A stretch of 64,000 nt of DNA from Variovorax sp. CF313 (GTDB lineage: Bacteria > Pseudomonadota > Gammaproteobacteria > Burkholderiales > Burkholderiaceae_C): contig NZ_AKIW01000033.1 in NCBI RefSeq assembly GCF_000282635.1, positions 162,740 to 226,739 of the forward strand, read 5' to 3'. The notes below the pieces were generated by a model, which did no database searches, was not told the DNA's origin, and saw only the letters and a list, made by a program, of their open reading frames with translations. Positions 32,147-45,177 of this stretch are shown here, piece by piece. The position numbers and the translations under genes were made by a program. Each line of letters starts with the position of its first letter. Within the stretch, counting starts at the first letter, position 1.

Positions 32147-32518
32147 GGGAAGGCAGTCGTCGGGCTGGCGCGGCGGGCAAACCGTCGATTATCGGTGCGC
32201 ACGGCAGTTGTTGCAGGGCGCCCACAGTGCGCCGCCCCATGGCAACACGTCGTGTAAATAGTCTTTACTCCACTGCACCCTCTCGCTACGATCGCGTCCA
32301 TGTCCTGCCTTGCCCCCACCACCTTGCGCCGTCGCTGCGCAAGCCGTGCGCCCACCGCGCATGGACGGGCCAAGTTGCCTCGCCCGGCCTGAAGCCGCGC
32401 CCCCGCGCGCTTCGAGCACAGAAGCGCCGCAACAGCTCCCACAGCGTCTGACTGCCGACTCCTTCGTGCGAAGGAGCGGGCGCTTTTCCGTCCCTGTTCG
32501 ATAAAAAAGAAAAACACC
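32147..32518. other. Intergenic region between divergent hrpA and AAA/M41 gene
   Basis: This 372-base region holds the promoters of two divergent genes. A hairpin (CTCCTT/AAGGAG arms, 32459-32476) is followed by a weak T stretch and lies about 45 bases upstream of the AAA/M41 start, so it could act as a leader attenuator. The immediate upstream sequence of that gene is A-rich (GATAAAAAAG), without a clear Shine-Dalgarno. A 30-codon reading frame from ATG at 32300 is Arg/Ala-rich and not convincing as a gene. Confidence 0.5.
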
Positions 32519-34504
32519 ATGTCCAAAGACATCCACTCCCGCCTGCACGCCGAGCTGTCCGAACGCACGCGCCATCTGCAGACCGTCGCCGAGGCGCTGA
32601 AGGCCGAACTCTTCGGCATCGATGACATCATCGACCGCGTGATCGATTCGCTGCGCGCCTGGTATGTGCTGCCGCAGCTCATCAGCCGCCCTGTGGTCAT
32701 CTGCCTCTGGGGCCTGACCGGCACGGGCAAGACACAGCTCGTGCGCCGCCTGGCCCAGCACCTGGGCTTCTACGACCGCTTCATCGAAGTACAGATGGAC
32801 GGCTTCAGCCATGGCTCGGGCTATCACAGCCGCGGCTCCATCTCGGCCATGCTGGCCGAATCGGGTATTGCCGAAAGCACGCCCGGCATCCTGGTGCTCG
32901 ACGAGTTCCAGCGCTTCCGCACCGTCGATGGCAACGGCAACGAGGCCAAGGTCGAGCGCTACCAGGATGTGTGGGCGCTGCTGTCCGACGGCCGCCTGCC
33001 GCCCGCGCTGTCGATGCTGGGCGAGATCGAATCGTCGCTCGCGCAGGCCGAGTACGTGCAGGACCGCGACGGCCCGGCCGACAGGAAGAAGGACGACAAG
33101 AAGCGCAAGCTGCACCTCTCGCCCTGGGAGGCGCACGAAGTGAAGCGCTGCCTGAAGCTCTCCGAGACCCTGCTGCAGATCATGGCCTGGAAGCCCGCCG
33201 AGGTGCATGCGCGCCTGCGCGCCTTCCGCGACGCGCAGCAAGACTGGGAGACCGACTACAGCAAGCTGCTGGTGTTCGTCTCGGGCAATCTCGACGAGAT
33301 GTACGCCGAGACGGCCCGCCGCGTCGAGGACTGCGACACCGACGCCGACATCTTCCACACACTGACGAAGAAGCTCTCCGTCATCGACGTGAAGAAGGCG
33401 CTGGCCGAGCGTTTCCGCCCCGAGCAGATCGCGCGCCTGGGCAACAACCACCTGATCTACCCGTCGTTCAACCGTGCGACCTACGTGCGCCTGATCCTGT
33501 CGATCTGCGACCGCTACGTGGGCGAAATCCAGGAAAGCTCCGGCGTGCGCTTCGTGCTCGACGCGAGCGTGTACGAGCAGATCTACGCCAACGCCGTGTT
33601 CCCGGCGCAGGGCACGCGCCCGCTGTTCTCTTCGATCCACGCGATCCTGAGCGCCACGCTGGTCAATGCCGCGCTGTGGGCGCTGGAGCAAGGCGCCGAC
33701 GGCGGCGAGCCGGTGTGGCTCACGCTGGATGCGGGCGCCTCCTGCATCCAGGCCAAGTACCGCAAGGTGCGCCGCCAGTTCCCGGTGTCGCTGGAGCTGA
33801 ACCGCCTCAAGCAGCGTTCGAGCGAGGACTTCCGCGCCCTGCTCGCCGTGCACGAGGCCGGCCACGGCGTGGCCTACGGCCTGCTGTTCGGCCGCGCACC
33901 GCAGGAGATCAAGATCAACGTCGCCTCGTTCGAGGGCGGCTACAACAGCTACGAGCAGCGCAAGGCCTGGTCGAAGGAGAACCTGCGCGACCGCATCTGC
34001 GTGAGCCTCGCGGGCCGTGCCGCCGAGCAACTGGTGTTCGGCGAGCAGGCCTGCACCTCCGGCGCCGTGCAGGACTTCATGCAGGCTACCGCCTGCGCGG
34101 CACAGTACGTGCGCCACTTCGCCTTCGGCACGCGCCTGAGCCGCACCGACGTGGCGAACGACCCGGAGGACAACCGCAATACCGACGTCGATGCCACCAA
34201 CCCCGAGATCGAGGCCCTGCTCGCGCAGGAGCATGCGCGCGCCCTCGCGCTGCTCGACGCGCACACGCCGGCGCTGGTGGTGGTGGTCGACGCGCTGATG
34301 CGCGAGGGTTCCATCGCGCCGGCCGAACTGGCGGCAATGCTCGGCCTGCCAACCGCTCCCACCGGAGAGCCGACCGACGCCTATGCGGCGCTGCTGGCGA
34401 GCTTCCGCGCCCGCCATGCCGACCTGCTGCCCCCGGCGCAACCAGAGGCCGCCGCGGCAGCCGTTCCCGCCAGCGCGGCCCGCGTGCTGCGGGCGATCGC
34501 CTGA
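32519..34504 (+). CDS. Soluble AAA ATPase fused to an M41 (FtsH-type) peptidase domain
   Basis: This 661-residue protein has an AAA core near its N-terminus (Walker A GLTGTGKT at 65-72; Walker B ILVLDE with D128/E129) that resembles ClpX/HslU-type AAA+ modules rather than FtsH. A long central region follows. The peptidase part carries HEAGH (His445-His449) plus TSGAVQDFMQATA, whose Asp519 aligns with the third zinc ligand of FtsH. There is no membrane segment, unlike FtsH. It would be a cytoplasmic ATP-dependent metalloprotease. The substrate is unknown, and the neighbours (hrpA, argA) give no clue. Annotation pipelines may label it FtsH-like. Confidence 0.82.
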   Translation: MSKDIHSRLHAELSERTRHLQTVAEALKAELFGIDDIIDRVIDSLRAWYVLPQLISRPVVICLWGLTGTGKTQLVRRLAQHLGFYDRFIEVQMDGFSHGSGYHSRGSISAMLAESGIAESTPGILVLDEFQRFRTVDGNGNEAKVERYQDVWALLSDGRLPPALSMLGEIESSLAQAEYVQDRDGPADRKKDDKKRKLHLSPWEAHEVKRCLKLSETLLQIMAWKPAEVHARLRAFRDAQQDWETDYSKLLVFVSGNLDEMYAETARRVEDCDTDADIFHTLTKKLSVIDVKKALAERFRPEQIARLGNNHLIYPSFNRATYVRLILSICDRYVGEIQESSGVRFVLDASVYEQIYANAVFPAQGTRPLFSSIHAILSATLVNAALWALEQGADGGEPVWLTLDAGASCIQAKYRKVRRQFPVSLELNRLKQRSSEDFRALLAVHEAGHGVAYGLLFGRAPQEIKINVASFEGGYNSYEQRKAWSKENLRDRICVSLAGRAAEQLVFGEQACTSGAVQDFMQATACAAQYVRHFAFGTRLSRTDVANDPEDNRNTDVDATNPEIEALLAQEHARALALLDAHTPALVVVVDALMREGSIAPAELAAMLGLPTAPTGEPTDAYAALLASFRARHADLLPPAQPEAAAAAVPASAARVLRAIA

Positions 34505-34532
34505 ATCGCCCGAGTCAGGCAAACGACGCTCC

Positions 34533-35900
34533 ATGAATGCACAATCACGCCCCATGTCCACCGTTTTCAACTTCACCTTCGTGCCCTGGTTCCGCTCGGT
34601 CGCGCCCTATATCCACACGCACCGCGGCAAGACTTTCGTGGTCGCCCTGGCGGGCGAGGCGATCGCGGCGGGCAAGCTGCAGAACATCGCGCAGGACCTG
34701 GCCCTGATCCAGAGCATGGGCGTGAAGATCGTGCTGGTGCACGGCTTCCGTCCGCAGGTCAACGAGCAGCTCGCGGCCAAGGGCCACGAAGCAAAGTACT
34801 CGCACGGCATCCGCATCACCGACGAAGTGGCGCTCGACTCCGCGCAGGAAGCCGCGGGACAGCTGCGCTACGAGATCGAGGCTGCCTTCAGCCAGGGCCT
34901 GCCGAACACGCCGATGGCGGGCTCGACGGTGCGGGTGATCTCGGGCAACTTCATCACCGCGCGGCCCGTTGGCGTTGTCGACGGGGTGGACTTCAAGCAT
35001 TCGGGCCTGGTGCGCAAGGTCGACTCGGCCGGCATCCGCCGCACGCTCGATTTCGGTGCGATGGTGCTGATGTCGCCCTTCGGCTTCTCGCCCACCGGCG
35101 AGGCCTTCAACCTGACGATGGAAGAGGTGGCCACCAGCGTCGCCATCTCGATCCAGGCCGACAAGCTGATCTTCCTGACCGAGATCCCGGGCATCCGCAT
35201 CGACAGTGAGTTGCCCGAGAGCGAGGACAACCCGATCGACACCGAGCTGCCGCTGGATGCCGCGGAAAAACTGCTCGCCTCGCTGCCGCCGCCGCAGAAG
35301 CCGACGGACACGGCTTTCTACCTGCAGCACTGCGTGAAGGCCTGCAAGGCCGGCGTTGAGCGCAACCACATCCTGCCCTTCGCGCTCGACGGCTCGCTGC
35401 TGCTCGAGGTGTACGTGCACGATGGCGTCGGCACGATGGTGATCGACGAAAAGCTCGAGAGCCTGCGCGAAGCCTCGGTGGACGACATCGGCGGCATCCT
35501 CCAGCTGATCGAGCCCTTCGAGCGCGACGGCACGCTCGTGAAGCGCGACCGCACCGAGATCGAGCGCGACGTGGGCCACTATACGGTGATCGAGCACGAC
35601 GGCGTGATCTTCGGCTGCGCAGCACTCTACCCATACCCCGAGGCGCGCACCGCCGAGATGGCCGCGCTCACGGTGTCGCCTCAATCGCAGTCGCAGGGCG
35701 ACGGCGAACGCATCCTCAAGCGTGTCGAACACCGCGCCAAGGCGATGGGCCTGGACAGCATCTTCGTGCTCACCACGCGCACCATGCACTGGTTCCTCAA
35801 GCGCGGCTTCCAGCAGGTCAACCCCGACTGGCTGCCCGAGGCGCGCAAGCGCAAGTACAACTGGGACCGCAAGAGCCAGGTGCTGGTCAAGAAGATCTGA
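34533..35900 (+). CDS. argA: N-acetylglutamate synthase
   Basis: This is the first enzyme of arginine biosynthesis, transferring acetyl from acetyl-CoA to glutamate. It is about 455 residues, with an N-terminal amino-acid-kinase-like domain (KIVLVHGFRPQVNEQL, HGIRITDE) and a C-terminal GNAT domain (GCAALYPYPEARTAEMAALTV, then VLTTRTMHWFLKRGF), the classical ArgA layout. Two ATGs compete: 34533 (MNAQSRPM...) and 34554 (MSTVFNFTFV...). Neither has a good ribosome-binding site, and the later one fits the family start equally well. It is 32 bases after the AAA/M41 gene. Confidence 0.93.
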   Translation: MNAQSRPMSTVFNFTFVPWFRSVAPYIHTHRGKTFVVALAGEAIAAGKLQNIAQDLALIQSMGVKIVLVHGFRPQVNEQLAAKGHEAKYSHGIRITDEVALDSAQEAAGQLRYEIEAAFSQGLPNTPMAGSTVRVISGNFITARPVGVVDGVDFKHSGLVRKVDSAGIRRTLDFGAMVLMSPFGFSPTGEAFNLTMEEVATSVAISIQADKLIFLTEIPGIRIDSELPESEDNPIDTELPLDAAEKLLASLPPPQKPTDTAFYLQHCVKACKAGVERNHILPFALDGSLLLEVYVHDGVGTMVIDEKLESLREASVDDIGGILQLIEPFERDGTLVKRDRTEIERDVGHYTVIEHDGVIFGCAALYPYPEARTAEMAALTVSPQSQSQGDGERILKRVEHRAKAMGLDSIFVLTTRTMHWFLKRGFQQVNPDWLPEARKRKYNWDRKSQVLVKKI

Positions 35901-35936
35901 CCGACTGCTGAAATCCCCGAGAAGGAGACTGCCCCG

Positions 35937-36578
35937 ATGACGCTCGCCACAGCCCTGCTCTTCGCCATCGTGGCCTTCGCCGCCATCGCCACGCCCGGTC
36001 CTACCGTCCTGCTGGCGCTCAGCAACGGCTCGCGCCACGGCGTACGGCGAGCCTTGCCGGGCATGCTCGGCGCAGTGCTGTCGGACTTCGTGCTGGTCGG
36101 CGCCGTGGCCCTCGGCCTTGGCGCGCTGCTGGCCGCGTCCGAGTTCTGGTTCTCGATGCTGAAGTGGGTCGGCGCGGTGTACCTGGCGTATCTCGGCCTG
36201 CGCATGCTGCGCTCCAGGGGCGGCGGCTTCCATCTGCCTGCCGCCGACGGCGCGCCGTCGACCACGGCGGGCGAGAGCAAGCGCATCTTCTTCAAGTCCT
36301 TCCTCGTGGCGGCGACCAACCCCAAGGGCTACATCTTCTGCTCGGCGCTGTTGCCGCAGTTCATCGATCCCTCGGCCGCGCAGGCGCCGCAATACTTCGT
36401 CATCGCCCTGATCTTCGCGGGCCTGGACATGGCGGTGATGCTGGCCTACGCCTTCGTCGGCGCCCGCGCGATCCGGCTGCTGACCGTATCGGCCACGCGC
36501 TGGATCGACCGCGCCTGCGGCGGCATGCTGCTGGCGCTGGCCGGCTCGCTCGCCTTCTACCGGCGCGGCGCGGCCTGA
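35937..36578 (+). CDS. LysE/RhtB family amino acid exporter
   Basis: This 213-residue inner-membrane protein has about six helices. It begins MTLATALLFAIVAFAAIATPGPTVLLAL, in which TPGP is the conserved LysE/RhtB motif, and has the second conserved segment FLVAATNPKGYIFCSALLPQF. It probably exports an amino acid or homoserine-like compound; the substrate is not predictable. It starts 36 bases after argA with an AAGGAG site and may be co-transcribed with it. Confidence 0.9.
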   Translation: MTLATALLFAIVAFAAIATPGPTVLLALSNGSRHGVRRALPGMLGAVLSDFVLVGAVALGLGALLAASEFWFSMLKWVGAVYLAYLGLRMLRSRGGGFHLPAADGAPSTTAGESKRIFFKSFLVAATNPKGYIFCSALLPQFIDPSAAQAPQYFVIALIFAGLDMAVMLAYAFVGARAIRLLTVSATRWIDRACGGMLLALAGSLAFYRRGAA

Positions 36579-36649
36579 CGACGACACCTGTCGCCGGCCA
36601 GTAGCCGCTTCGCCAGGAGCGGTAACAGCTGTCACCGATAATCCCGGGC

Positions 36650-37879
36650 ATGAATCCCCTGCTTTCCCGGTTGCAACCCTATCCCTTCGAGCGGCTGAAG
36701 CAACTGTTCGCGGGCGTCACGCCCAATCCCGAGTTTTCCGCCATCAGCCTGGGCATCGGCGAACCCAAGCACGCCACGCCGGGCTTCATCAAGGACGCCT
36801 TGAGCGCCAGCCTCGGCGCGCTGGCCGCCTATCCCGCGACCGCCGGCGACGTTGCGCTGCGCACCGCCTTCACCGACTGGCTGAAAACCCGCTACAGCCT
36901 CGCCCTCGACCCGGCCACGCAGGTGCTGCCCGTCAACGGCTCGCGCGAGGCGCTGTTCTCGCTGGCCCAGACCGTGGTCGACCCAACCGCCTCGCCGCAG
37001 CCGGTGGTGATGTCGCCCAACCCGTTCTATCAGATCTACGAGGGCGCGGCCCTGCTCTCGGGCGCCGAGCCGTACTACGTGGCCAGCGTGCCCGCGCGCA
37101 ATTTCGCGGTCGACTGGGACAGCGTGCCCGACGACGTCTGGGCCCGTACGCAACTGGTGTTCGTCTGCTCGCCGGGCAACCCGACGGGCGCCGTGATGTC
37201 GCTGGACGAGTGGAAGAAACTCTTCGCACTGTCCGACCGCCACGGCTTCGTGATCGCCGCCGACGAGTGCTACAGCGAAATCTACTTCCGCGACGAGCCC
37301 CCGCTCAGCGGCCTCGAAGCCTCGGTGAAGCTCGGCCGGCCCGACTTCAGAAACCTGATCGCACTGACCTCGCTGTCCAAGCGCAGCAACGTGCCCGGCC
37401 TGCGCAGCGGCTTCGTGGCGGGCGACGCGTCCATCATCAAGAAGTTCTTGCTCTACCGCACCTACCACGGCAGCGCCATGAGCGGCACCGTGGCCGCCGC
37501 CAGCATCGCGGCCTGGGGTGACGAGTCTCATGTGGTCGATAACCGCGCGCAGTACCGCGCCAAGTTCGCTGCCGTCACGCCGCTGCTCGAACCCGTGCTC
37601 GACGTGCGCCTGCCCGACGCCAGTTTCTACCTCTGGGCCGGCGTGCCCGAAGTGTGGGCTGGCGACGACGAAGCCTTCGCCCGCGCGCTCTACGCTCAAT
37701 ACAATGTGACGGTTTTGCCAGGCAGCTATCTGGCGCGCCATACGACATACGGGGCGCACAGCGCCAACCCCGGCCGGGGCCGCATCCGCATGGCGCTGGT
37801 GGCCGGAACGGCCGAGTGCGTCGAGGCCGCCGGACGCATCGTCCGCTTCTGCAACGAGGGCACGGACGCCCGCCGCTGA
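36650..37879 (+). CDS. dapC: N-succinyldiaminopimelate aminotransferase
   Basis: This 409-residue PLP aminotransferase belongs to the succinylase branch of lysine/diaminopimelate synthesis. Motifs are [31 protein letters not shown] and the cofactor lysine K244 in [15 protein letters not shown]. The next genes are dapD and dapE, which carry the preceding and following steps, so DapC is the natural assignment over a generic class I enzyme. Confidence 0.93.
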   Translation: MNPLLSRLQPYPFERLKQLFAGVTPNPEFSAISLGIGEPKHATPGFIKDALSASLGALAAYPATAGDVALRTAFTDWLKTRYSLALDPATQVLPVNGSREALFSLAQTVVDPTASPQPVVMSPNPFYQIYEGAALLSGAEPYYVASVPARNFAVDWDSVPDDVWARTQLVFVCSPGNPTGAVMSLDEWKKLFALSDRHGFVIAADECYSEIYFRDEPPLSGLEASVKLGRPDFRNLIALTSLSKRSNVPGLRSGFVAGDASIIKKFLLYRTYHGSAMSGTVAAASIAAWGDESHVVDNRAQYRAKFAAVTPLLEPVLDVRLPDASFYLWAGVPEVWAGDDEAFARALYAQYNVTVLPGSYLARHTTYGAHSANPGRGRIRMALVAGTAECVEAAGRIVRFCNEGTDARR

Positions 37880-37919
37880 TCCGCTTTCCCGCTCCCATTT
37901 TTCACCCGAGACCTTCTCC

Positions 37920-38744
<825 letters not shown>

Positions 38745-38807
38745 ACGGTCCCAGGACCAATCCCTTTTCCCCTTAGAGAAAACAACAGCACCCGAGGAGA
38801 GAGACCG

Positions 38808-39956
38808 ATGAACATGATGGAGCGGATTCTTCGTTTGATGGCCGAGCGCAAGGCCTCCGACATCTACCTCTCGGCCCACTCCCCGGTGCTGATCCGCATC
38901 AACGGCATCTGCGTGCCGATCAACGCGCAGGTGCTGCCGGCCACCGCGCCGCTCGCGCTGCTGTCCGAGGTGGTGCCCCCCGCCCGCATCCAGGAGCTGG
39001 AAAGCACGGGCGAACTCAACATGGCCGTCGCTCTCGAAGGCGCCGGCAACTACCGCATCAGCGCCATGCGCCAGCGTGGCACCTACGCGGTGGTGGTGCG
39101 GCACATCGCCTCGACGATTCCAAGCTTTGCCGACCTGAACCTGCCCGACATCCTCAAGACGCTCATCATGGACAAGCGCGGGCTGATCCTGATGGTGGGC
39201 GCCACCGGCGCCGGCAAGACCACCACGCTGGCCTCGATGCTCGACTACCGCAACGAGCACGCCAGCGGCCACATCCTGACGGTGGAGGAACCCATCGAGT
39301 TCACCTACACCAACAAGAAATCAGTGGTGAACCAGCGCGACGTGGGCAGCGACACCACCTCGCTGCAGATGGCGCTGAAGAACGCGCTGCGCCAGGCGCC
39401 CGACGTGATCCAGATCGGCGAAATCCGCGACCGCGACACCATGACCGCCGCCATCGCCTACGCGCAGTCGGGCCACCTGTGCGTGGCCACGCTGCACGCC
39501 AACAACAGCTACCGCGCGCTGAACCGCATCCTGAGCTTCTTCCCGGTCGAAGTTCGGCCCACGCTCCTGGGCGACCTGGGTGGCGCGCTGCGCGCCATCG
39601 TTTCGCAGCGCCTGCTGCGCACGCCGACCGGCGGCCGCGTGCCGGCGCTCGAAGTCATGCTCAACACCGCGCTGGTGGCCGAGCTGATCGAAAAGGGCGA
39701 CTTCTCGGGCGTCAAGGAAGCCATGGAAAAGTCGATGGCCGAAGGCTCGCAGACCTTCGAGGAAGACATCGCCCGCCTCATCACCGAAGAGCGCGTGACC
39801 CGCGAGGAAGGCCTGTCGCACGCCGATTCGCCCACCAACCTGATGTGGCGCCTGCAGAACCGCGCCGCGCCCAAGCAGCAGGTGGATGACCGCCACCTGA
39901 CCGACCAGGTCGACGAACCCACCTTCACCGACATCACGCTCGACGTGAAGTTTTGA
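38808..39956 (+). CDS. PilT/PilU-type type IV pilus ATPase
   Basis: This 382-residue secretion-type ATPase has an N-terminal PAS-like domain ([19 protein letters not shown]), Walker [11 protein letters not shown] (around residue 131), the Asp box ([10 protein letters not shown]), Walker B and His box ([20 protein letters not shown]). The C-terminal extension with [17 protein letters not shown] and the tail beyond residue 340 are closer to PilU than PilT. It powers pilus retraction with PilT and supports twitching and DNA uptake. It is located between dapD and dapE, away from other pil genes. A GAGGAGAG site precedes the ATG. Confidence 0.88.
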   Translation: MNMMERILRLMAERKASDIYLSAHSPVLIRINGICVPINAQVLPATAPLALLSEVVPPARIQELESTGELNMAVALEGAGNYRISAMRQRGTYAVVVRHIASTIPSFADLNLPDILKTLIMDKRGLILMVGATGAGKTTTLASMLDYRNEHASGHILTVEEPIEFTYTNKKSVVNQRDVGSDTTSLQMALKNALRQAPDVIQIGEIRDRDTMTAAIAYAQSGHLCVATLHANNSYRALNRILSFFPVEVRPTLLGDLGGALRAIVSQRLLRTPTGGRVPALEVMLNTALVAELIEKGDFSGVKEAMEKSMAEGSQTFEEDIARLITEERVTREEGLSHADSPTNLMWRLQNRAAPKQQVDDRHLTDQVDEPTFTDITLDVKF

Positions 39957-39972
39957 ACCAAGCCTTTTCCCG

Positions 39973-41151
39973 ATGTCCCGTACGCTCCAGCTCGCCGAAC
40001 AACTCATCTCGCGCCCCTCCGTCACCCCCGACGATGCGGGCTGCCAACAGATCCTCGGCGAGCGGCTGGCGCCACTGGGCTTCACGCTGGAAACCATCGA
40101 GAGCGGCCCGGCCGACTTTCGGGTGACCAACCTCTGGGCGGTGCGCCGTCCCACCAACGCGGCTGCGACCAAAACGCTGGTGTTCGCCGGCCACACCGAT
40201 GTGGTGCCCACCGGCCCTGTCGAGCAATGGACCAGCCACCCTTTCACCCCCACGCATCGCGACGGCAAGCTCTATGGCCGTGGCGCCTGCGACATGAAGA
40301 CCTCGGTGGCCGCCTTCGTGACCTCGATCGAGGAATTCCTGCAGGCCGTGCCCGACCCGCAGCTCACGCTCGCGTTGCTGCTCACCAGCGATGAGGAAGG
40401 CCCCGGCGTCGACGGCACCGTCATCGTCTGCAACGCGCTGGCCGCGCGCGGCGAAGTCATCGACTACTGCATCGTCGGCGAGCCCACGGCGGTGGAGCGC
40501 TGCGGCGACATGATCAAGAACGGCCGCCGCGGCACCATGAGCGGCAAGCTCACCGTCAAGGGCGTGCAGGGCCACATCGCCTACCCGCACCTGGCGAAGA
40601 ACCCCGTGCATTCGGTCGCGCCCGCGCTGGCCGAACTGGTGGCCATCAACACCGCGGGCGGCTGGGACACCGCGAGCAACCCCTACTTCCAGCCCACCAG
40701 CTGGCAGATCAGCAATTTCCATTCGGGCACCGGCGCAAGCAACGTGATTCCGGGCAGCGCAGTGATCGACTTCAACTTCCGCTTCTCGACCGAATCGACG
40801 CCCGAATCGCTGCAGCAGCGCGTGCACGCCGTGCTCGACGCGCACGGCATCGACTACACGCTGGCCTGGACCGTCGGCGGACTGCCCTTCCTGACGACGC
40901 CCGGCGAACTGGTCGCGGCCGTGCAGGGCGCGATCCGCGCAGAGACCGGCATCGAAACCGAGCTGTCGACGAGCGGCGGCACCAGCGACGCGCGCTTCAT
41001 CGCCAAGATCTGCAGGCAGGTAGTCGAACTCGGCCCGGTGAACGCCAGCATCCACAAGATCGACGAGCACATCGACGTGGCCGAGATCGAGACGCTGAAG
41101 AACATCTACCTGCGCACGCTGAAGCAGCTCGATGCTGCACTCGCGACATGA
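39973..41151 (+). CDS. dapE: Succinyl-diaminopimelate desuccinylase
   Basis: This 392-residue dizinc M20-family hydrolase makes LL-diaminopimelate. It has metal-site motifs [26 protein letters not shown] and [13 protein letters not shown], and the [11 protein letters not shown] segment near the C-terminus. The stop overlaps the prmB start (ATGA). It completes the succinylase lysine/cell-wall pathway with dapC and dapD. Confidence 0.97.
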   Translation: MSRTLQLAEQLISRPSVTPDDAGCQQILGERLAPLGFTLETIESGPADFRVTNLWAVRRPTNAAATKTLVFAGHTDVVPTGPVEQWTSHPFTPTHRDGKLYGRGACDMKTSVAAFVTSIEEFLQAVPDPQLTLALLLTSDEEGPGVDGTVIVCNALAARGEVIDYCIVGEPTAVERCGDMIKNGRRGTMSGKLTVKGVQGHIAYPHLAKNPVHSVAPALAELVAINTAGGWDTASNPYFQPTSWQISNFHSGTGASNVIPGSAVIDFNFRFSTESTPESLQQRVHAVLDAHGIDYTLAWTVGGLPFLTTPGELVAAVQGAIRAETGIETELSTSGGTSDARFIAKICRQVVELGPVNASIHKIDEHIDVAEIETLKNIYLRTLKQLDAALAT

Positions 41152-42035
41152 GCACCGTCATCGAGCTGATCGAGTCGGGCGCCAAGCGGCTCGAGGAAGC
41201 CGGCGTGGCTTTTGGCCACGGTACCGCCAACGCCTTCGACGAAGCCGCCTGGCTCGTGCTGTGGCGCCTGAAGCTGCCGCTGGACGACCTCGACAGCGTC
41301 GCCGACACGCCCGTGTCACCCGCAGAAGCCGGCAAGGTCGCCGCGCTGATCGAAGAGCGCATCGCCACGCGCAAGCCCGCCGCCTACCTCACGAAAGAGG
41401 CGTGGCTGCAGGGCGTGCCCTTCTACGTGGACGAGCGCGCCATCGTGCCGCGCAGCTTCATCGCCGAGCTGATCGCCGACGGTTCCATCGACTACTGGCT
41501 CGGCGAGCACACGCGGCGCGTGCTCGACCTGTGCACTGGCAATGGCAGCCTCGCGGTGCTCGCGGCGCTGACCTATCCGGACGTGACCGTGGATGCGGCC
41601 GACCTGTCGGCCGAGGCCCTCGAAGTGGCGGCCATCAACGTCACCCGCCACGAGTTGGACGCGCGCGTCACGCTCATCGAATCGGACGGCCTGGCGAACA
41701 CGCCCGGCCCGTACGACCTCGTGCTGTGCAACCCGCCCTACGTGAACAGCGCCAGCATGGCCGCCCTGCCCGCCGAATACCGTGCCGAGCCCGAGCTCGC
41801 ACTGGCCGGCGGCACCGACGGCATGGATTTCGTGCGCCAGTTGTTCGCCGCCGCGCCTTCCTGCATGAGCGAGCGCGCCGTGCTGGTGCTGGAAATCGGC
41901 AACGAGCGCGACTACTTCGAGGCCGCCTTTCCGCAGCTCGAGGTCGTCTGGCTCGAAGCCTCGGCGGGCGAGGACCAGGTCTTGCTGGTCACACGGGAGG
42001 CGCTGCTGAAATCGGACTTCCGGACGCAGAAGTAA
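41148..42035 (+). CDS. prmB: Ribosomal protein L3 N5-glutamine methyltransferase
   Basis: This 295-residue SAM-dependent methyltransferase modifies Gln in ribosomal protein L3. Motif I is [17 protein letters not shown], and the NPPY catalytic motif is at residues 195-198 ([14 protein letters not shown]), followed by [17 protein letters not shown] as in PrmB/PrmC. The longer N-terminal domain and [10 protein letters not shown] segment favour PrmB over PrmC. It is translationally coupled to dapE. Confidence 0.93.
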   Translation: MSTVIELIESGAKRLEEAGVAFGHGTANAFDEAAWLVLWRLKLPLDDLDSVADTPVSPAEAGKVAALIEERIATRKPAAYLTKEAWLQGVPFYVDERAIVPRSFIAELIADGSIDYWLGEHTRRVLDLCTGNGSLAVLAALTYPDVTVDAADLSAEALEVAAINVTRHELDARVTLIESDGLANTPGPYDLVLCNPPYVNSASMAALPAEYRAEPELALAGGTDGMDFVRQLFAAAPSCMSERAVLVLEIGNERDYFEAAFPQLEVVWLEASAGEDQVLLVTREALLKSDFRTQK

Positions 42036-42161
42036 TACAAAACCATTTTTTGGTTTTCCTTTTGCGCCCTCTGCGAAATCTTCGCGTCCTCTGCGTCCGG
42101 TAACCCGCATTCGCGGCCCCCTTCAGCCCACCCGGGATAATCCCGGCCTAGGCCCATTTTC

Positions 42162-44156
<1,995 letters not shown>

Positions 44157-44184
44157 CCTGGAACCAGGCAAGGGGAATCACCGG

Positions 44185-44688
44185 ATGCCGTCCGCCATCG
44201 ACCTGGCCCGGGGTGACGAGAAACTCGTCGCCGCCGTGCACCGCAGCCGCCGGCTCATCACCCGCAAGGCCCTGATGGCCGCCGCCGCCAGCGCCGTGCC
44301 CCTGCCCGGCATCGACTGGATGGCCGACGCCGCCCTGCTCTCGCGGCTGGTGCCGCAGATCAGTGCCGAGTTCGGCCTCTCGGTCACCCAGGTCGAAAAG
44401 CTCGCGCCCCACCAGCGCGAGCGCATCCAGAAGGCGGCGACCACCGTCGGCGCCCTGCTGGTCGGCCGGCTCGTCACGCGCGACCTGCTGATCCGGCTGG
44501 CCAGGCACGCGGGCGTGCGCCTTACCGCCAAGCAGGCAACCAAGTACGTGCCCATCGCCGGGCAGATCGTGTCGGCCGCGCTCGGCTATGCGGCACTGCG
44601 CGCGCTCGGCGAGCAGCACATCAAGGACTGTGTGCGCGTCAGCACGACCCTCGCTCTCGCGCCGCCCGAACCGCACGCGAACGCCTGA
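44185..44688 (+). CDS. Conserved hypothetical protein, possibly DUF697-like
   Basis: This 167-residue protein has helical hydrophobic stretches (ALMAAAASAVPLPGIDWMADAAL and KYVPIAGQIVSAALGYAALRAL). The PLPGID segment and glycine-flanked helices recall the DUF697/YcjF-type membrane-associated domain, but the match is only by eye. The ATG at 44185 follows AAGGGG by 8 bases; a longer in-frame start overlaps the ABC-F gene. It lies 28 bases after that gene and is probably co-transcribed. Confidence 0.68.
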   Translation: MPSAIDLARGDEKLVAAVHRSRRLITRKALMAAAASAVPLPGIDWMADAALLSRLVPQISAEFGLSVTQVEKLAPHQRERIQKAATTVGALLVGRLVTRDLLIRLARHAGVRLTAKQATKYVPIAGQIVSAALGYAALRALGEQHIKDCVRVSTTLALAPPEPHANA

Positions 44689-44872
44689 GCGACTCGCGGT
44701 CGAACAGCACCTGCGCCGCCCAGCCTGCACACACCAGCCCGAAGCAACCGGCTCCCGCGACGGCGGGGCGCGCCGCCATCAGCCCGACGATCAGCCCCGC
44801 AAGGGACAGCAGCGCCAGCAGCGCGCACAGCACGCGATCAAGCCAAAGGCCCGACAGGAAGCGTCTGAGCAC
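44639..44872 (-). CDS. Small predicted membrane protein
   Basis: This 77-residue protein (GTG start at 44872) has two predicted membrane helices (RVLCALLALLSLAGLIVGLM and AGAGCFGLVCAGWAAQVLF) and a basic C-terminus. It starts 3 bases after the stop of the upstream XRE-like gene, so coupling is likely. Its 3' end overlaps the convergent hypothetical gene by 50 bases. No family is recognised. It is credible because of hydrophobicity and position, but there is no ribosome-binding-site support. Confidence 0.5.
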   Translation of the reverse strand: MLRRFLSGLWLDRVLCALLALLSLAGLIVGLMAARPAVAGAGCFGLVCAGWAAQVLFDRESLRRSRAVRAARERGSC

Positions 44873-44875
44873 GGT

Positions 44876-45109
44876 TTACTCATCGGCCGACGGTTGGCGC
44901 AAGGCCCGCGCAGCGGATTTGAGCGCCTCTTCCCGTACCTGCTGCTCGTAGGCAGCCAGCAGCGCAATGTAGTGGCGCGACATCACGTCGCTCACCCGTC
45001 CCAGGCCGATCTTGCTGATCGTCGGCTGCGGAATGCCTGTTCTCTGCTCGATCTGCTTCTGCGTGAGCCCCATGGCCCTCAGCGCCAGGACCAATTCGCG
45101 TGGCTTCAT
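44876..45109 (-). CDS. XRE-type helix-turn-helix regulator (Cro-like)
   Basis: This 77-residue DNA-binding protein begins MKPRELVLALRAMGLTQKQI and has a clear XRE helix-turn-helix (LTQKQIEQRTGIPQPTISKI), followed by a helical tail. The ATG at 45109 is preferred over a further ATG at 45130 that falls into the shared operator region. It diverges from the S24 repressor gene across 68 bases, a phage-like cro/cI layout, and both probably control the same promoters. Confidence 0.82.
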   Translation of the reverse strand: MKPRELVLALRAMGLTQKQIEQRTGIPQPTISKIGLGRVSDVMSRHYIALLAAYEQQVREEALKSAARALRQPSADE

Positions 45110-45128
45110 GGTTTTCTCCCTTTTTCTC

Positions 45129-45153
45129 ATATTCTAAAGTCCAGGAAGAATAT
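45129..45153. promoter_or_regulatory. Operator-like inverted repeat between divergent regulators
   Basis: Perfect 7-bp arms ATATTCT and AGAATAT are separated by 11 bases, in the AT-rich 68-base space between the XRE-like gene and the S24 repressor gene. Size and position fit a shared operator. Confidence 0.6.
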
Positions 45154-45177
45154 TCATCTGAGCTTAAATCCCGCTCG

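Noticed and set aside
29690..32257. 855-codon plus-strand frame opposite hrpA
   Set aside because: Mirror frame of a high-GC gene; no domain motifs, while hrpA has all helicase motifs.
32300..32392. Short leader peptide before the AAA/M41 gene
   Set aside because: Arg/Ala-rich, no ribosome-binding site and no link to a clear attenuator.
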